A stretch of DNA of 17,526 bases from Phycisphaerales bacterium. GTDB taxonomy: Bacteria; Planctomycetota; Phycisphaerae; UBA1845. Shown piece by piece: positions 16,455 through 17,526 of this stretch. Location of the stretch: NCBI GenBank assembly GCA_020639115.1, contig JACKHG010000062.1, positions 1-17,526 on the forward strand, in the 5' to 3' direction. Position 1 is the first letter of the stretch, and each line of letters begins with the position of its first letter. A model generated the notes under the pieces. It saw only the letters and a program-made list of their open reading frames with translations. It made no database searches and was not told where the DNA came from. The position numbers were made by a program, and so were the translations under genes.

Positions 16455-17526
16455 ATGCTCGACATTCGACGCGTGACGCGCACGAGCGCGATCGTTGTGG
16501 CCGGATCGCTGGCGCTCGTTCCGCTGTCCGCCTACGGTCAGGGCGCCGCGCCGCCGCGCGTGGTCGTGGTCGAGCCGGCGCCGAAGCTCGGCATCGCGGA
16601 CCAGGTCGGGCTCGAGACGCTTGCGATCCAGTTCAGCGCACCCGTCACGATTCCGGCGGGAGCCGTCACGGTCTGGACCGTGGCTCAGGGCACCGTACCG
16701 GCTTTCGGCAGCAGCTACGACGTCTCGACGAGCGTACTCACGCTCGAGTTCGATCCACCAGTCGCCAACGATCTGGTCACGATCGTGCTCGACTACGCGA
16801 TCACCGGCTTGAACGGCCTTCCGCTCGACGGCGAGATCGTCGATCCAGCGGCCGCCGCCCTCCCAAGCGGAGACGGCCAACCCGGCGGCCAGGCTGTCTT
16901 CCGCATCAATGTTCTCCAAGGCGATGCCAACCGCGACGGCATCGTGGACGACCTCGACGGCAAGCGCGTCGCACAGGCCCTCGGCACCTGCGCCGGCGAC
17001 GGCACCTTCGACGCCCCGGCCGACCTCAACCGGGACGGCTGCGTCAACGTCCTCGACGTCGCCATCTGGCAGAACGGCGTCGGACTCGTGCTCCCGAAGA
17101 CCGACGGCACGGCGCCGACAATCACCTCTCGTGACCCCACGGCGGGGACAGAGATCCGGGCGGAGAGCTTCGAGCTCGTGACAGTGGTGCTTTCGGAACC
17201 GCTATCCCCAGGACTTGTCGATCCCCGTACGCTCTTTTCGCTGCGTACGGATGGGGTGGTGCAGCCCGCGACGAACGTGGTGTCGAACATCGATCCGAAC
17301 ACAGGCGCCACAACTCTCTCCTACGAGTTCTCGCCGGCACTCGAGGTGGGTGGCCTTCATCGTCTCCAACTCTCCCATGCAGTGGCGGACGCGAGCGGCG
17401 AGCTCCTGTCGCCGCTCACCCAGCGGATCTGGAACGTCACGCTCGACAACCTCCCGACGCCGATCGCCTTCACCTCGCCCTTCGACGGCGAGCAGGACGT
17501 GGCCCTCACCCGCGAGACCGTCGTCC
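16455..17526 (+). CDS. Secreted multidomain protein with internal dockerin module and SbsA-like Ig domains (3' truncated by the window)
   Basis: Open from ATG 16455 to the window end, 357 residues so far, with GGGGGA five bases upstream as ribosome site. Residues 1-29 are a signal peptide (basic n-region RRVTRT, hydrophobic core, then PLSAYGQG). Residues about 34-130 look like an SbsA-type Ig domain (Big_5: VVEPAPKLGIADQVGLETLA and IQFSAPVTI). Residues 155-210 are a dockerin-like pair, GDANRDGIVDDLDGKRVAQA and ADLNRDGCVNVLDVAIWQNG, unusually placed inside the chain. A second Ig-like domain runs 219-330 (APTITSRDPTAGTEI, VVLSEPLSP). A third starts at 335 (PIAFTSPFDGEQDVALTRET). Such tandem Ig domains are typical of long surface or exported proteins. 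No catalytic domain is seen in this part. Confidence 0.88.
   Translation, partial: MLDIRRVTRTSAIVVAGSLALVPLSAYGQGAAPPRVVVVEPAPKLGIADQVGLETLAIQFSAPVTIPAGAVTVWTVAQGTVPAFGSSYDVSTSVLTLEFDPPVANDLVTIVLDYAITGLNGLPLDGEIVDPAAAALPSGDGQPGGQAVFRINVLQGDANRDGIVDDLDGKRVAQALGTCAGDGTFDAPADLNRDGCVNVLDVAIWQNGVGLVLPKTDGTAPTITSRDPTAGTEIRAESFELVTVVLSEPLSPGLVDPRTLFSLRTDGVVQPATNVVSNIDPNTGATTLSYEFSPALEVGGLHRLQLSHAVADASGELLSPLTQRIWNVTLDNLPTPIAFTSPFDGEQDVALTRETVV

Overview
The window is GC-rich and looks like a chromosomal segment from a Planctomycetota bacterium, most likely of the Phycisphaerae type. That placement is inferred from family content: secreted proteins ending in dockerin-like EF-hand pairs (GADLGLLLxxWG), thrombospondin-3-like DCNGNG repeats, a membrane protein with a CxxC..YDLTGL..CPECG zinc ribbon, and an ECF sigma factor followed directly by a Hanks-type Ser/Thr kinase. 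I see no rRNA, tRNA, CRISPR array, insertion sequence or phage gene.

Layout. 1-324 (+) is the end of a secreted dockerin-like protein. 335-1396 (-) is a multi-pass membrane protein with a C-terminal zinc ribbon. 1446-1600 is a pair of inverted heptamer arrays. 1662-5039 (-) is an intact RND efflux permease, with a small unknown gene at 5151-5432 (-) upstream of it. 5930-5964 is a leaderless-type promoter overlapping a perfect palindrome. It leads into a DUF4143-type AAA ATPase at 5965-7231 (+) whose 5' end is broken and whose 3' three quarters are open. 7344-8502 (-) is a translationally coupled pair of YeeE/YedE-type sulfur-compound transporter halves. 8965-11085 (-) is a secreted Cys-rich repeat protein whose dockerin tail is cut off by two small indels. 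11901-12577 and 12582-14884 (+) are the remains of an ECF sigma factor and its Ser/Thr kinase. 14945-16122 (-) is a frameshifted RND periplasmic adaptor. 16455-17526 (+) is the start of another large secreted protein with an internal dockerin domain and SbsA-like Ig domains; it runs off the window.

How the genes relate. The permease would need a periplasmic adaptor, and the only adaptor visible is broken and lies about 10 kb upstream on the same strand. The sigma/kinase pair is a common planctomycete signalling module, but here its motifs are spread over all three frames. The dockerin-bearing secreted proteins form a theme of calcium-binding exported proteins.

The main caution is that broken genes (ATPase 5' end, dockerin tail, sigma, kinase, adaptor) sit beside flawless long ones (permease, transporter pair, membrane protein). 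Several inferred indels change homopolymer length by one base. True decay and local assembly error cannot be told apart from the sequence alone. I did not find a convincing new multi-gene system; the most notable items are the heptamer inverted repeat, the leaderless promoter-operator before the ATPase, the Cys-rich repeat array, and the uneven distribution of gene damage.
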